Shown: positions 7,745 through 19,621 of the stretch, piece after piece
Numbering within the stretch: position 1 is the stretch's first letter
Layout of the letters: each line of letters begins with the position of its first letter
DNA from: Burkholderia ubonensis subsp. mesacidophila
GTDB lineage: Bacteria; Pseudomonadota; Gammaproteobacteria; Burkholderiales; Burkholderiaceae
Length of the DNA: 64,000 nt
Direction of reading: 5' to 3'
Assembly: GCF_002097715.1 (NCBI RefSeq)
Contig: NZ_CP020737.1
Span: 62,001-126,000 of the forward strand
Translations under genes and position numbers: made by a program
The notes under the pieces: generated by a model
Told to the model about the DNA's origin: nothing
The model's database searches: none
Seen by the model: the letters and a program-made list of their open reading frames with translations, nothing else

Positions 7745-9241
7745 CTATGCGCCTCCCGTCACGCGCAACACTTCCTCGAGCGACGTCGCACCCGCCGCGA
7801 GCCAGCGCTCGGCGTCGTCGCGCAGCGTGCGCATCCCTTGCGCGCGGCCCGTCGCGAGAATCTCCGCGTCGGCCGCGTTGCGGTGGATCAGCGTGCGGAT
7901 CGACTCGTCGACGATCAGCAGTTCGTATACGCCGCGCCGGCCCGCATAACCCGAATGCCCGCACTTGTCGCAGCCGACCGGATGCCACACCGTGCGGCCT
8001 TCCTCATGCCGCTCTTCCTTGCAGGCCGGGCACAGCTGCCGCACGAGCCGCTGCGCGAGCACGCCGAGCAGCGACGACGCGAGCAGGTACGGCTCGACGC
8101 CCATGTCGGTCAGGCGCGTGACGGCCGACGCCGCATCGTTGGTGTGCAGCGTCGCGAGCACGAGGTGGCCCGTCAACGACGCCTGCACCGCGATCTGCGC
8201 GGTTTCGAGGTCGCGGATTTCGCCGATCATGATCACGTCCGGGTCCTGGCGCAGGATCGAGCGCAGCGCGCGGGCGAAGGTCATCCCGATCCGCTCGTTC
8301 ACCTGCGTCTGGCCGATGCCGGACAGGTCGTATTCGATCGGGTCCTCGACGGTCATGATGTTGGTCGTCGCGGTTTCGAGCCGCGACATCGACGCGTACA
8401 GCGTCGTCGTCTTGCCCGAGCCCGTCGGGCCCGTGACGAGCACGATGCCGTGCGGGCGCGCGATCAGCTTGTCGAACTGCGTGAGCGTGTCGCGGCCCAT
8501 CCCGAGCGCTTCGAGGTTCAGCCGCTGCGCGTCCTTCTCGAGCAGACGCAGCACCGCGCGCTCACCGTGCCCGGTCGGCAGCGTCGACACCCGCACGTCG
8601 ACCGGCCGGCCGCCGACCCGCAGCGTGATGCGGCCGTCCTGCGGCAGGCGCTTCTCGGCGATGTCGAGCTGCGCCATGATCTTGATCCGCGAGATCAGCG
8701 CGCCGTGCAGCGCTTTCTTCGGGCGCACCACGTCGCGCAGCGTGCCGTCGACGCGAAAGCGCACGACCGACGCATTCTCGAACGGCTCGATATGGATGTC
8801 CGACGCCTGCTCGCGCGCCGCTTGCGTGAGCAATGCGTTGATCATCCGGATGATCGGCGCGTCGTCTTCCGATTCGAGCAAGTCCTCGACTTCGGGGATG
8901 TCCTGCATCAGCCGCGACAGGTCGACCTCGCCCTCGACCTCGCCGACCACCTGCGCGGCGCTGCCGTCCTGGCGCGCGTACGCCTGGTTGATCGCGTGCG
9001 CGAGTTCGTCGGCGGGCAGGCGCAGCACCGAGATCGAGCCGAAATTGCGCGCGATCTCCGCGAGCGCCGCGTCGCTCGTGCGGTCGCTGATCCACACTTC
9101 GAGCGTGTCCTCGTGCTGATGCGCGATCAGCACCTGGCCGCTCTTCGCGAAGCCGTACGGCAGCAGCCGCGCGGCGAGCGGCGACGGCGGCGGGCGTTCG
9201 CCCGGCGCGCCTTCGTGGGCGGAGGCGAGCACGTCGCTCAC
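7745..9241 (-). CDS. gspE: Type II secretion ATPase GspE
   Basis: Hexameric cytoplasmic ATPase that drives the pseudopilus. It has 498 residues from a GTG start at 9241 that overlaps the gspD stop as GTGA. Visible motifs: Walker A GPTGSGKTT (271-279), Walker B region DVIMIGEIRD (335-344), the His box TGHLVLATLHTNDA (356-369), and a tetracysteine zinc motif, CPAC (404-407) with CDKC (424-427). The frame is open further upstream, but that part is the antisense shadow of the Gln-rich end of gspD. Coupled with gspD and gspF. Confidence 0.96.
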   Translation of the reverse strand: MSDVLASAHEGAPGERPPPSPLAARLLPYGFAKSGQVLIAHQHEDTLEVWISDRTSDAALAEIARNFGSISVLRLPADELAHAINQAYARQDGSAAQVVGEVEGEVDLSRLMQDIPEVEDLLESEDDAPIIRMINALLTQAAREQASDIHIEPFENASVVRFRVDGTLRDVVRPKKALHGALISRIKIMAQLDIAEKRLPQDGRITLRVGGRPVDVRVSTLPTGHGERAVLRLLEKDAQRLNLEALGMGRDTLTQFDKLIARPHGIVLVTGPTGSGKTTTLYASMSRLETATTNIMTVEDPIEYDLSGIGQTQVNERIGMTFARALRSILRQDPDVIMIGEIRDLETAQIAVQASLTGHLVLATLHTNDAASAVTRLTDMGVEPYLLASSLLGVLAQRLVRQLCPACKEERHEEGRTVWHPVGCDKCGHSGYAGRRGVYELLIVDESIRTLIHRNAADAEILATGRAQGMRTLRDDAERWLAAGATSLEEVLRVTGGA

Positions 9242-11568
9242 TGCGAGGCTCCCGACGGGGCCGTCAGCGGCTGCTGCTGCATCTGCTGCTGCGGGACGGC
9301 CTGCGGCTGGACGGCCGGCTGTTGTTGCGACGGCTGTTGCGGCACAGGCTGCTGGCCCTGCTGCTGGCGGCGCATCTTGTCGAGATCGAACAGGTTCATC
9401 GCGGGCGAGCCGCCCTGGCTCGGGCCGAGCGGCATCGGCGGCACGACCGGGTCGTCCTTGTCCTTGATGATGTTGTTGTCCGACCTGTACGCGCCCGTCA
9501 CGCCCTGGATGTAGTCGTAGCGGTTCGCGGTGACGGCCTGCGCGGTCGCACGGTCGTTGATGATCACCGGGCGCAGGAACACCATCAGGTTGGTCTTCTG
9601 GCGGGACTTGGACTCCGAACGGAACAACTGGCCGATCCACGGGATGTCGCCCAGCAGCGGCACCTTGCTGTTCGATACGTTGTAGTTGTCCTGCATCAAA
9701 CCGCCGAGCACGATGATCTCGCCGTTGTCCGCGAGCACGGTCGACTGGATCGAGCGCTTGTTGAACGTCGGCCCGGGATTATTGGCCGTCGTCGAAACGG
9801 TCGACTGAACCACCGACGAATCTTCCGTGTAGAGCTGCAGCTTCAGGATGCCGCCATCGGTGATCTGCGGCTTCACGTGCAGCGTGAGGCCGACGTCGCG
9901 GCGATCGTACGTGTTGAACGCATTGCCCCCCGTGCTGCTCGTCAGGTTCGAGTACGAACCTGTCGGGATCGGCACGTTCTGGCCGACGACGATCTTCGCT
10001 TCTTCGTTGTCGAGCGTGATGAGGTTCGGCGTCGACAGCACGTTCGCGTCGCTAGAGCCGGCGAAGTACTGCAACAGCGCGCCGAGCCCTTGTATACCGA
10101 ACATGTTGCGCAGCCAGCCGATGTTCAGCCCCGGCGTGACCGCGCTGATCGCGCCGAGCGGCGTCGTCACGGCCTTGCTGGTCAGGTCGGTGATGCTGTT
10201 GCCGAGCGCTGCGCCGCTTATCGATGCGCCGCTCGGCAGGTTCGTGCCCGCAAAGAGCGCGTTGTTCGCCACCTGCCACTGAATCCCCAGGTTGCCGGAC
10301 GTCGTCGCCTGCAGCTCGACGACGAGCGCCTCGATGTACACCTGCGCGCGCCGCGCGTCGAGCTGGTCGATCACCGCGCGCAGGTTCCGGTACACAGGGT
10401 CGGGCGCCGTGATGATCAGCGAGTTCGTCGCCGCGTCGGCCTGGATCATCCCGCCCGGCTGGTTGTCGTCGCCCTTGTCCTTGTCGCCGCCCAAGAGGCC
10501 GCCGGTGCCTAGGCCGCCGCCTTGCGACGAGCCGCCGCCACCACCGTATGACGACGACGAGCCGCCGAGGCCGCCCGACGGCAGCGGCGGGGTGCCCGCG
10601 GTGCCGGTCGAGAAGTTGCCGCTCGATGACGAGCCGCCCTGGTTGAACGCGTTCGCGTCGTTCGACGTCGCCGACGCGCCGGTTTCGCCGCCGCCCTTGC
10701 CGAGCATCCCGCGCAGCGTCTTCGCGAGCTTGACTGCCTCGGCGTTCTTCAGCGGCACCACGTGCATGTTGCCCGGCACGCCGCTGGGCGCATCAAGCTG
10801 CTGCACGAGCCGCTTCGCGGCCGCGAGGCGCGACGTGCTCGACGCGCGCAGCATCAGCGAGTTGGTGCGCGGGTCGGCGATGACCGACACCTTGAGCGTC
10901 GCGTCGCTGTTGCCGATCGCGCCGGGGTCGAGCATCTTCTGCAACTGCGCGGCCAGATCGATCGCGTTCGCGTTGCGCAGCGGCACGACCACCACCTGCG
11001 CGCCCGCGGCGCTGTCGACGCCCGCGATGATCTGCGCGATGCGGCGCACGTTGTCCGCATAGTCGGTGACGACGATCGTGTTGTTGGCCGGATAGGCGGT
11101 GACCGTGTTGTTCGGCGAGATCAGCGGCCGCAGCACCGGCAGCAGGTTGTTCGCCGATTCGTTACGCAGTTCGAACACCTGCGTGACGACCTGGTCGCCG
11201 CGCGCCTGCGGCGTGTTGCCGACATAGGTCGGCACGCCCTGCAGCTTGGCGTCGGCCTCGGGCACGACCTTCAGCACGCCGTGGTCCTGCACGAGCGCGA
11301 AGCCCTGCATCCGCAGCGCGGACTGCAGCGTCTTCAACGCCTGGTCTTCCGGCACCGCGCGCTCGGCGACGAGATTGAGCTGCCCCTTCACGCGCGGATC
11401 GACGATGATCGTCTTGCCGGTCGCGGCGCCGATCGCCTTGGCGACCTGATCGATATCCGCGTTCACGAAATTGAGCGTGACCTGAGCGTGGGCGGCCTGC
11501 GAAACGACGATGCCGGCGACCATCAGCGTCGCGGCGACGCGCCGCAAAACGAAGCGATTTCTTGTCAT
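9238..11568 (-). CDS. gspD: Type II secretion outer-membrane secretin GspD
   Basis: Outer-membrane secretin through which folded exoproteins exit. It has 776 residues from the ATG at 11568. A signal peptide (MTRNRFVLRRVAATLMVAG, then AHA) precedes the mature start QVTLNF. N0-N3 domains follow. N3 carries a long Gly/Ser-rich insert (about residues 315-375, including SSSSYGGGGGSSQGGG). The secretin domain has the VPLLGDIPWIGQLF motif. The C terminus is very Gln/Pro-rich. An in-frame ATG 33 nt upstream is less likely, because it would put 11 residues ahead of the signal peptide. First gene of the gspDEF run. Confidence 0.96.
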   Translation of the reverse strand: MTRNRFVLRRVAATLMVAGIVVSQAAHAQVTLNFVNADIDQVAKAIGAATGKTIIVDPRVKGQLNLVAERAVPEDQALKTLQSALRMQGFALVQDHGVLKVVPEADAKLQGVPTYVGNTPQARGDQVVTQVFELRNESANNLLPVLRPLISPNNTVTAYPANNTIVVTDYADNVRRIAQIIAGVDSAAGAQVVVVPLRNANAIDLAAQLQKMLDPGAIGNSDATLKVSVIADPRTNSLMLRASSTSRLAAAKRLVQQLDAPSGVPGNMHVVPLKNAEAVKLAKTLRGMLGKGGGETGASATSNDANAFNQGGSSSSGNFSTGTAGTPPLPSGGLGGSSSSYGGGGGSSQGGGLGTGGLLGGDKDKGDDNQPGGMIQADAATNSLIITAPDPVYRNLRAVIDQLDARRAQVYIEALVVELQATTSGNLGIQWQVANNALFAGTNLPSGASISGAALGNSITDLTSKAVTTPLGAISAVTPGLNIGWLRNMFGIQGLGALLQYFAGSSDANVLSTPNLITLDNEEAKIVVGQNVPIPTGSYSNLTSSTGGNAFNTYDRRDVGLTLHVKPQITDGGILKLQLYTEDSSVVQSTVSTTANNPGPTFNKRSIQSTVLADNGEIIVLGGLMQDNYNVSNSKVPLLGDIPWIGQLFRSESKSRQKTNLMVFLRPVIINDRATAQAVTANRYDYIQGVTGAYRSDNNIIKDKDDPVVPPMPLGPSQGGSPAMNLFDLDKMRRQQQGQQPVPQQPSQQQPAVQPQAVPQQQMQQQPLTAPSGASQ

Positions 11569-11677
11569 GGATGAATGGGTCGATGCCGGCTCAGGCCACA
11601 TCCGGCGGTAGAACTGGATCCAATTCCGAAAACAGCGACATTAGCAGTTTTTCATGTCCGAAATATCACATCGATCC

Positions 11678-11705
11678 GAATACTGTCTCATATACGACAG
11701 TATTC
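11678..11705. promoter_or_regulatory. Perfect inverted repeat in the gspD upstream region
   Basis: GAATACTGTC (11678-11687), an 8-nt spacer, then GACAGTATTC (11696-11705): 10-bp arms with no mismatch. It lies in the 366-nt AT-rich gap between gspD (minus) and the lytic transglycosylase (plus), about 110 nt upstream of the gspD ATG. It looks like an operator for a dimeric regulator. The rest of the gap holds no convincing ORF. Confidence 0.5.
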
Positions 11706-11934
11706 CTGACGTATGTATGCGAGATGTAAGATTTCGCGTTTGCTGCCGTTTGTTCGGTCTCCGTCATCATTTCAGGATGAATTGAAACGAAAATGCGGTA
11801 TAACCCGGCATGCGGCGCCGCGCTTGCCGCACCGCGACCGGCTGCCGGTATGATACGGGCGCCGCATTGCATATCGCGCGAATTCCGTTCCGGCCGCGGG
11901 TTTTCCCGCCCCCATTTTCTGCATTTTTCGATCA

Positions 11935-12384
11935 ATGAACAGACGGCTCGTTTCGATTGCGTTGTTGACCGCCGGCGCATGGCTCGCCAGCGGCAACGCA
12001 CGCGCCGATTGTTTCGACGAAGCAGCCAAATACCAGCAGGTCAATCCGCTGATCCTGCGTGCGATCGCGTGGCAGGAATCGCGCAACCGGCCGGACGCGA
12101 GGAACAAGAATGCGAACGGCTCGACCGACTACGGGCTGATGCAGATCAATTCGATCCATCTGCCCGTGCTGTCGCGCTACGGGATCGGCCGCGACACGCT
12201 GATGGAGCCGTGCAAGAACGTCTATATCGCGGCGTGGCACCTGCGCCAGAAGATGAACCGGTACGGCAACACGTGGCAGGCGGTCGGCGCCTATCACTCG
12301 GAAACGCCGTCGCTGCGCGACAAGTACGCGAAGCAGATCGCCGGCATCCTGACGCAATGGAAATTGCTGCCGCCGCAGCCGTGA
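11935..12384 (+). CDS. Lytic transglycosylase, SLT domain (IagB/IpgF-like)
   Basis: Secreted or periplasmic murein lytic transglycosylase that cuts glycan strands. It has 149 residues with a signal peptide ([20 protein letters not shown], cleavage after ARA). The catalytic Glu48 lies in IAWQESRN. The SLT signature continues with [10 protein letters not shown] (about 63-72) and AVGAYHS near the C terminus. The size matches the small IagB/IpgF/VirB1 class that makes local gaps for envelope machines. It sits beside the T2SS genes, so a role in inserting that machine is conceivable but unproven. Confidence 0.9.
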   Translation: MNRRLVSIALLTAGAWLASGNARADCFDEAAKYQQVNPLILRAIAWQESRNRPDARNKNANGSTDYGLMQINSIHLPVLSRYGIGRDTLMEPCKNVYIAAWHLRQKMNRYGNTWQAVGAYHSETPSLRDKYAKQIAGILTQWKLLPPQP

Positions 12385-12532
12385 CCCGGCGCCGCGCCGG
12401 CCGGCCGGCGCGCGTTTGATGCACAATGCGGGCTCACGCCGCGAATTTGCCCCGGCGCCCGGCCCCGGCCGATGGCGCTCCGACCAGGCCGCCGCGGCCG
12501 CTTTTTTCTCTTATCCGTTGGTGCGTATCGTT

Positions 12533-13855
<1,323 letters not shown>

Positions 13856-13914
13856 CAACCGTTAAATCTTGCAAATCCGGGGCGAAGTGTGGCGAAAAAG
13901 CCGCGCGCCGCACG

Positions 13915-13945
13915 AAAAAAAACCCGCCGAATGGCGGGTTTTTTC
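13915..13945. terminator. Bidirectional rho-independent terminator between the GTPase gene and HU
   Basis: AACCCGCC (13921-13928), loop GAAT, GGCGGGTT (13933-13940), with six A on the left and T runs on the right. It can therefore stop transcription in both directions between the convergent genes. Confidence 0.92.
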
Positions 13946-13960
13946 TGACAGGCGCTGAAC

Positions 13961-14239
13961 TTAACGCTTGTTGACGGCGTCCTTGAACGCCTTGCCAGCC
14001 GTGAACTTGACGGTCTTGGCTGCCGGGATCTTGATGGTTTCGCCGGTCTTCGGGTTGCGGCCCGTACGTGCTGCGCGCTTGCCCGAACCGAAGCTGCCGA
14101 AGCCGATCAGCTGAACCGCGTCGCCCTTCGACACGGCTTTCTTGATGACTTCGAGCAGCGTGTCCAGCGTTTCGCCGGTTTGAGCCTTGCTGGCGCCCGT
14201 TTGGGCAGCGACGGCGTCGATCAGTTCCTGTTTGTTCAT
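13961..14239 (-). CDS. hupA: DNA-binding protein HU
   Basis: Small nucleoid protein (92 residues) that bends and compacts DNA and aids replication initiation. [15 protein letters not shown] starts a typical HU fold. The DNA-binding arm reads [20 protein letters not shown], with the conserved Arg, Asn-Pro tip and Lys residues. The SD is AAGGA, 6-7 nt before the ATG. The paralogue letter (hupA or hupB) cannot be fixed from sequence. Transcribed toward the shared terminator at about 13.93 kb. Confidence 0.96.
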   Translation of the reverse strand: MNKQELIDAVAAQTGASKAQTGETLDTLLEVIKKAVSKGDAVQLIGFGSFGSGKRAARTGRNPKTGETIKIPAAKTVKFTAGKAFKDAVNKR

Positions 14240-14307
14240 TAAGGTTCCTTTTTCAGGTTAGGGTGACACGAACAGCGCGAACGCGCCGATTATACGTGCG
14301 CGAACCG

Positions 14308-14388
14308 TGCCGTCGAGAGTCGGACTCCGACGGCACTCCGCCGAATCCTGGCCCCGCAGGGCGGCCTCCAGCATGCCGAAGGCCGCCC
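14308..14388. repeat. Two GC-rich hairpins in the HU-mnmC spacer
   Basis: The 389-nt gap 14240-14628 holds no convincing gene. Two perfect inverted repeats lie in it: TGCCGTCG/CGACGGCA (14308-14315, 14328-14335, with GAG/CTC inside) and GGGCGGCCT/AGGCCGCCC (14359-14367, 14380-14388). Neither has a T tract, so they are not simple terminators. They lie between the HU promoter region and the mnmC leader, where a TTGACC hexamer at 14495-14500 with TATGCA at 14519-14524 is a weak candidate mnmC promoter. Confidence 0.45.
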
Positions 14389-14628
14389 CGCAGAACGGCG
14401 CTTGCTATGATAGCGCAGCGCAAACCCAATAACGACAAGGGTTTCAAAGATTTTCATCGGTATTTCGCCGAATGAATCACAGCCTGCGGGTTTCTTGACC
14501 TGCGCCAACCGGACAGGATATGCAGCACGATCGGCCCGTGCGCAGCGCCGTTGGTTTTTGCCAACGGCGCTGCCGGACCGGTCCGCGCAATCCCTTGCCA
14601 GGCTTGGTCGCCACGATATTTGTTTCGC

Positions 14629-16599
14629 ATGCCAGACCGACTCGTTCCCGCCACGCTCGCGTTCCGCGACGACGGCACCCTCGTCTCGCCGGCCTACGGC
14701 GACGTCTATCACAGCGCCGCCGGCGCGCTCGCGCAGGCGAACCACGTGTTCGTCGCCGGCAACGGCCTGCCCGCGCGCTGGCAGGGCAGGCGCACGTTCA
14801 CGATCGTCGAGACCGGCTTCGGCGCCGGCGGCAACTTCCTCGCGACCTGGGCTGCGTGGCGCGACGATCCCGCGCGCTGCGAACGGCTCCATTTCGTGTC
14901 GGTCGAGAAGCATCCGTTCACGCGCGACGACCTGCGCCGCGCCGCATCGCACGTCGTTGCAGATGCAACGACGTCGGCGGACGTCGACGCGCTCGCCGAT
15001 GCGTGGCCGATGCTCGTGCCGGGCCTGCACCGGCTCGAATTCGACGGCGGACGCGTGGTGCTCACGCTCGTGTTCGGCGATGCGCTCGCGATGCTGCCGG
15101 AGCTCGCGGTGCGCGCCGACGCGTTCTATATGGATGGGTTTGCGCCGTCGAAAAACCCGGACATGTGGTCGGTCGACGTGTTTCGCGCGCTCGCGCGCCT
15201 CGCCGGCGACGGCGCGACGTTCGCGACGTATTCGAGTTCGGGCGCCGTGAAGCACGCGCTCGAGGAAGCGAGCTTCGCGTATCGCAAGGTCGACGGCTTC
15301 GCCGGCAAACACGTGATGCTCGTCGGCGAATTCGCGCCGCGCTGGCAGATGCGCCGCCACGAGCCGCCGCGTGCGCTGCCGGTCGAAACGCGCCGCGCGA
15401 TCGTGATCGGCGCGGGCCTCGCGGGCTGCGCGGTGGTCGAGCGGCTCGCCGCGCGCGGCTGGGACGTCACGCTGATCGAGCGGCGCGAACGCATCGCGAG
15501 CGAAGCGTCGGGCAATCCCGCCGGCGTGTTCCATCCGCTGATGACGCGCGACGACAACGTCGCGAGCCGGCTCACGCGCAGCGGCTTCCTCCACGCGCTC
15601 GCCCGCTGGCGCGCGCTCGAACGCGCGGGCCACGGGTTCGGGCGCAGCACGCGCGGGATGATCCAGCTCGCGGAATCGGCCGACGATTTCGAGCGGATGC
15701 GCGCGGCCTTCGACGCGCTCGGCGTGCCGCCGGACTATGCGCGGCTGCTGAACGTCGACGAAGCGCGCGCGCGCCTGTTGCTGCCGGTCGCGCACGGCGG
15801 CCTGCTGTTTCCGCACGGCGGCGCAGTGCGGCCGGCCGAGTTGTCCACCGCGCAGTGCGCGGCGGCCGGTGAGCGCGTGCAGATCCTGACGCGCACCGAA
15901 GTCGCGCGGCTCGAACGGCGCGGCGCCAACTGGCGCGCGCTCGACGCCGCCGGCCGGACGCTCGCGGAAGCCCCGGCCGTCGTGCTCGCGAACGCCGGCG
16001 ACGCGGTGCGGCTTGCCGGGCTGCGGCACGTCGCGCTGCAGCCGGTGCGCGGGCAGCTCACGCTGCTGCCGCCGGGCAGCGCGGCGCCGCTCGACTGCCC
16101 GGTGATCGGCGACGGCTACGCGGTGCCGCTCGACGACGGCACGCTGCTGATCGGCGCGACGTTCGAACCCGACGACGTCGACCCGGCGCTGCGTCCGGCC
16201 GGTCATGCCGAAAACCTGGAGCGGGTCCGGCGCCTGCTTCCCGGCCTGATCGGCGACGCGCCCGGCGTCGACCAGCTGCCCGGCCGCGTCGCGTTCCGCT
16301 GGGTCGCCGGCGACCGGCTGCCGCTGATCGGCCCGCTCGCGGACGAAGCGCAGGTGCTCGCCCACGCAAAGGCACTCAGCGGTGCAAAAGCGCGCGACCT
16401 GCCGCGCACCGAGGGCCTTTACGGCGCGTTCGGCTACGGCTCGCGCGGCCTCGTCTGGGCGGCGCTCGGCGCCGAGCTGATCGCGTCGCAACTCGAAGGC
16501 GAGCCGTGGCCGCTCGAGCGCGAGCTCGCCGAAGCGATCGATCCCGCCCGCTTCCTGATCCGCGCGCTACGCGCCCGACAGGTGGGCGCGGCCAACTGA
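14629..16599 (+). CDS. mnmC: Bifunctional tRNA wobble-uridine enzyme MnmC
   Basis: Completes 5-methylaminomethyl-2-thiouridine at U34 of tRNAs. The C-terminal domain removes the carboxymethyl group of cmnm5s2U using FAD, and the N-terminal domain methylates nm5s2U with SAM. It has 656 residues. The methyltransferase part (1 to about 240) shows ETGFGAGGNFLATW and YMDGFAPSKNPDMWS. The oxidoreductase part opens with VIGAGLAGCAVVERLA and ends YGAFGYGSRGLVWA. It acts downstream of MnmE/MnmG; mnmG lies 29 kb away in this window. ATG 14629 gives the family start MPDRLVPATLAFRDDG. Confidence 0.95.
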   Translation: MPDRLVPATLAFRDDGTLVSPAYGDVYHSAAGALAQANHVFVAGNGLPARWQGRRTFTIVETGFGAGGNFLATWAAWRDDPARCERLHFVSVEKHPFTRDDLRRAASHVVADATTSADVDALADAWPMLVPGLHRLEFDGGRVVLTLVFGDALAMLPELAVRADAFYMDGFAPSKNPDMWSVDVFRALARLAGDGATFATYSSSGAVKHALEEASFAYRKVDGFAGKHVMLVGEFAPRWQMRRHEPPRALPVETRRAIVIGAGLAGCAVVERLAARGWDVTLIERRERIASEASGNPAGVFHPLMTRDDNVASRLTRSGFLHALARWRALERAGHGFGRSTRGMIQLAESADDFERMRAAFDALGVPPDYARLLNVDEARARLLLPVAHGGLLFPHGGAVRPAELSTAQCAAAGERVQILTRTEVARLERRGANWRALDAAGRTLAEAPAVVLANAGDAVRLAGLRHVALQPVRGQLTLLPPGSAAPLDCPVIGDGYAVPLDDGTLLIGATFEPDDVDPALRPAGHAENLERVRRLLPGLIGDAPGVDQLPGRVAFRWVAGDRLPLIGPLADEAQVLAHAKALSGAKARDLPRTEGLYGAFGYGSRGLVWAALGAELIASQLEGEPWPLERELAEAIDPARFLIRALRARQVGAAN

Positions 16600-17275
16600 C
16601 GCGCCGCGCTTCCTCATCACAGTGATCGCAGTTCGTCGCGCGCGGTTATCCACTATCACCTGTGGATAACCGCGCGAAATCCATGCGTACTCCGTGTGCA
16701 ATCACAGTGGACGTAAACTGGGCAAGTCCGCACAGCTGTGAAACGCCCCAAAAGTTGCTCAACTCAAACTGCTGTGCGCGCACAGCCTGTGCAGCGGGTT
16801 ATGGTTTCGCCAACATGTTGATCTGTCTACGTAAACCGAAGTTATCCACAGAACTGCGCGGTTCTTGTTAACTTCTACTACGTATATATACAGGTAAACC
16901 TTTGAATCGAAAGGCAAGCCGTCCCGCTGGACGGCCAGTCTGCCAGGCAATCGGTTCCAGAGCGAAAAACCTGTGGCACAATCGGTTTCCTTCGCGTTCG
17001 TCCGGCCAGGCGCCGGACATGCTTCAATGGAACGGTCGGCACAGTTTCGAATCTGAATCTTCGAGATCGCGCAGGCCATTCACACACCAGGCCGACAATC
17101 CAGATCGGCATACCTGACGACATCGCCGCCGAGTGGCGGAGCAGGCTGTTCCCATGTCCTGCAGTCGCACACAACAATCACATTTCGGGGCAATACCCAG
17201 CCGGCGCGCCTCTCGACGTTGACGCTTGACCCCGTGTCGCTGGCGGTTGCTTCCAAACAAGGAGAAGTCACCACG
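16600..17275. other. Candidate replication origin region (DnaA boxes, AT-rich stretch)
   Basis: 676 nt with no convincing gene and markedly lower GC than the neighbours. It has consensus DnaA boxes TGTGGATAA (16661-16669) and TTATCCACA (16842-16850), and a near-consensus TTATCCACT (16646-16654). The first and third form a perfect 15-bp inverted repeat (16639-16653, 16662-16676). An AT-rich segment at about 16861-16905, including a TATATATA core, immediately follows the second box and could be the unwinding element. dnaA is not adjacent. The origin call is inference; box positions are direct observation. Confidence 0.6.
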
Positions 17276-18490
17276 ATGAAGTCGGCGTTCTCATTCCTGC
17301 CCAATTGGCCGCTCGCACCGGATGCCGTGTTCTGGGCCGGCCTCGCGCTGTTCGCCGCCGGCCTGTGCGGCGAGCTCTGCTATCGCGCGTGGCGGCTGCC
17401 GCGCATCACCGGCTACGCGGTGATCGGCCTCATTGCCGGCTCGTTCGGTTTCGGCGTGATCGACGCCAGCACGGACGAAACGTCGCGACTGCTGATCGAC
17501 GTCGCGCTCGGCCTGCTGCTGTTCGAACTCGGCAGCCGGCTCGACCTGCGCTGGATCCGCCGCAACCCGTGGCTGATCGCGTCGAGCCTCGCCGAAGCCA
17601 CGCTCACGTTCGTGATCGTGCTGTTCGTGATGCTCGCGCTCGGCGTGCCGGGCATGGTCGCGCTCGTGCTGTCGGCGATCGCGATCGCGACGTCGCCGTC
17701 GATGGTGATCCAGCTGAAGGTCGAGCTGCGCGCGGAAGGGCAGGTGTCGCAGCGCCTGATCACGCTGACCGCGCTCAACAGCGTCTATGCAGTCGTGCTG
17801 ACCAAGCTCGTGACCACCTGGCTGCACCAGGAGGCGTACGGCAACGTGTTCGCGACGGTCCTGCAGCCGGTCTACCTGCTGCTCGGCTCGTTCATCGTCG
17901 CGTACCTCGTCGCGCGCACGTGCATCTACCTGTTCCGCCACATGACCGCGACGATGCGCAACGAGCATTCGTTCGTCGCGCTGTTCGGGCTCGTGATGCT
18001 CGCGATCGCGGTCGCGCAGGCGCTGAAGCTGTCGACGCTGCTCACGCTGCTGCTCGCCGGCATCATCGTGAAGAACCTCGAGGCGCGTCCGCAGCTCTGG
18101 CCCGAGCACTTCGGCACCGCCGGCTGGCTGCTGACGGTCGTCCTGTTCGTGCTCACGCTGACGTCGTTCACGTGGGGCGACATCGCGCTCGGCGGGCTGT
18201 TCGCCGTCGCGCTGATCGTGACGCGGCTGGTCGCGAAACTGGCCGGCGTCGTCGCGTTCGCGAAGCCGAGCGGCATCGGGATGAAGCAGGGCGTCGCGCT
18301 CGGCATCGCACTGTCGCCGATGTCCGCGCTCGCGTACCTGCTCGTCGACGATACGTACCAGATGTACCCGAATTTCGATCCGCACCTGCGCGCGATCGTG
18401 ATGTGCTCGATCGTCGTGCTGCAGCTGGTCGGCCCGTTCCTCGTCTACCGCTGCCTGTCGGCGGTCGGCGAGCGCAGCGACAGCAACTGA
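17276..18490 (+). CDS. CPA2-family cation:proton antiporter
   Basis: Membrane antiporter of the Kef/NapA type exchanging monovalent cations for protons. It has 404 residues and about 11-12 hydrophobic segments from VFWAGLALFAAGLCGELCY to the C terminus. The family motif GYAVIGLIAGSFGFGVID lies near residue 45, and SAIAIATSPSMVIQ aligns with the ion-site helix region. There is no C-terminal TrkA-N (RCK) domain, unlike KefB/KefC. ATG 17276 follows GGAG at 17261-17264. The next gene starts 15 nt downstream, so they are probably cotranscribed. Confidence 0.85.
   Translation: MKSAFSFLPNWPLAPDAVFWAGLALFAAGLCGELCYRAWRLPRITGYAVIGLIAGSFGFGVIDASTDETSRLLIDVALGLLLFELGSRLDLRWIRRNPWLIASSLAEATLTFVIVLFVMLALGVPGMVALVLSAIAIATSPSMVIQLKVELRAEGQVSQRLITLTALNSVYAVVLTKLVTTWLHQEAYGNVFATVLQPVYLLLGSFIVAYLVARTCIYLFRHMTATMRNEHSFVALFGLVMLAIAVAQALKLSTLLTLLLAGIIVKNLEARPQLWPEHFGTAGWLLTVVLFVLTLTSFTWGDIALGGLFAVALIVTRLVAKLAGVVAFAKPSGIGMKQGVALGIALSPMSALAYLLVDDTYQMYPNFDPHLRAIVMCSIVVLQLVGPFLVYRCLSAVGERSDSN

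Positions 18491-19621
<1,131 letters not shown>

Noticed and set aside
1..11568. Missing prepilin peptidase (gspO) as a sign of a broken secretion cluster
   Set aside because: Burkholderia clusters normally rely on a pilD-type peptidase elsewhere; all other components here look intact.
11683..11700. Quorum-sensing lux/cep box in the gspD upstream repeat
   Set aside because: The half-sites CTG and CAG are separated by 12 nt, not the usual 10, so the assignment is not supported; kept only as an unassigned operator.
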